Assembly (NCBI RefSeq): GCF_004014775.2
Contig: NZ_CP042808.1
Coordinates: 868,001-932,000, forward strand
Source of the DNA: Acetobacter oryzoeni
GTDB lineage: Bacteria; Pseudomonadota; Alphaproteobacteria; Acetobacterales; Acetobacteraceae
Length of the DNA stretch: 64,000 nucleotides
Direction: 5' to 3'
Under the pieces are notes generated by a model. That model saw only the letters and a program-made list of their open reading frames with translations, was not told where the DNA came from and made no database searches. Shown piece after piece: positions 63,561 to 64,000 of the stretch. The number at the start of each line of letters is the position of its first letter. The stretch's first letter is position 1. Both the position numbers and the translations under genes were made by a program.

Positions 63561-64000
63561 TCAGCGTTCAAGCAGGGAAGAACCCGTCATTTCCGCAGGT
63601 TTTGGCAGGTTGAGAAGAGCCAGCAGCGTGGGGGCAATATCTGCCAGCCTGCCGCCATCGCGCAGGGCAGATGCGCCCGAGCCATAGGCAATAAAGGGCA
63701 CAAGGTTAAGCGTGTGTGATGTATGCGGGCCGCCGGTTTTGGGGTCTTTCATGGTTTCGCAGTTACCATGATCTGCCGTTACCAGCAGCGCGCCATGTTG
63801 TTCTGCTATGGCCTGCGCAATGCGGCCCAAACCGGTATCCACGGCTTCCACGGCCTTTACGGCAGCATCCAGCTTGCCTGTGTGGCCGACCATATCCGGG
63901 TTGGCAAAGTTGAGAACAAGCAAGTCGTATTCACCACTTTTAATGGCCGCTACGGCTTTGTCCGTCAGTTCCGGGGCAGACATTTCCGGCTGAAGATCAT
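63561..64000 (-). CDS. gpmI: 2,3-bisphosphoglycerate-independent phosphoglycerate mutase, 3' part
   Basis: Only the C-terminal 146 residues lie in the window; the gene runs off the right edge. DLQPEMSAPELTDKAV, LLVLNFANPDMVGHTGKLDA, LLVTADHGNCE and GPHTSHTLNLVPFI are diagnostic of GpmI, including the metal-binding aspartate and histidines. The enzyme interconverts 3- and 2-phosphoglycerate in glycolysis. Its stop is immediately followed by the envC start, so the two are coupled. Confidence 0.95.
   Translation of the reverse strand, partial: DLQPEMSAPELTDKAVAAIKSGEYDLLVLNFANPDMVGHTGKLDAAVKAVEAVDTGLGRIAQAIAEQHGALLVTADHGNCETMKDPKTGGPHTSHTLNLVPFIAYGSGASALRDGGRLADIAPTLLALLNLPKPAEMTGSSLLER

Overview
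The window is a chromosomal segment of an alphaproteobacterium, most likely an acetic acid bacterium of the Acetobacteraceae (Acetobacter-like). This is inferred from the form of the ribosomal and RNA polymerase genes, the absence of rpsD between rpsK and rpoA, an rnhB-ccrM pair, and a gpmI-envC-ctpA-rppH cell-envelope cluster. No tRNA, rRNA, CRISPR array, insertion sequence or prophage was seen. All genes look intact except the last, which runs off the right edge.

Bases 1-27,850 hold the core gene-expression block, all on the + strand: rplK-rplA-rplJ-rplL-rpoB-rpoC, then rpsL-rpsG-tuf, then the S10/spc/alpha run from rpsJ to rplQ, including secY and adk. fusA is missing from its usual place between rpsG and tuf. 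Regulatory RNA structure is plentiful: a hairpin around the rplK ribosome binding site, a structured rplJ leader, stacked hairpins between rplL and rpoB, a terminator after rpoC, and a terminator-like attenuator just upstream of rpsL. There are also a terminator-like hairpin between rplO and secY and a strong terminator after rplQ.

Bases 27,900-31,200 carry a three-gene ABC importer of the nitrate/sulfonate/taurine type behind a perfect palindrome that contains its -35 box. Two small membrane proteins follow, one of the DUF1328 family. Bases 31,241-42,103 (- strand) hold a multidrug efflux block: an MdtD-like MFS pump, then MdtA-MdtB-MdtC-like RND components and a NodT-type outer-membrane lipoprotein, chained by 1-4 base overlaps.

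Bases 42,216-44,379 (+) hold a CsbD-like tail-anchored protein and the rnhB-ccrM operon. The leader of that operon has four GANTC sites, the recognition sequence of CcrM, embedded in mutually exclusive hairpins. I consider this the most interesting regulatory signal here. Bases 44,441-52,074 (-) hold an ankyrin-repeat secreted protein and a moxR-DUF58-DUF4159-VWA/GATase-like operon. Bases 52,175-58,774 (+) hold DUF1285, a CCA-adding-type nucleotidyltransferase, an MsbA-like ABC exporter, and an EmrA/EmrB pump behind a TetR-type palindrome. Bases 58,849-64,000 (-) hold rppH, a divergent polysaccharide deacetylase, ctpA, a catalytically degenerate envC, and the 3' part of gpmI.
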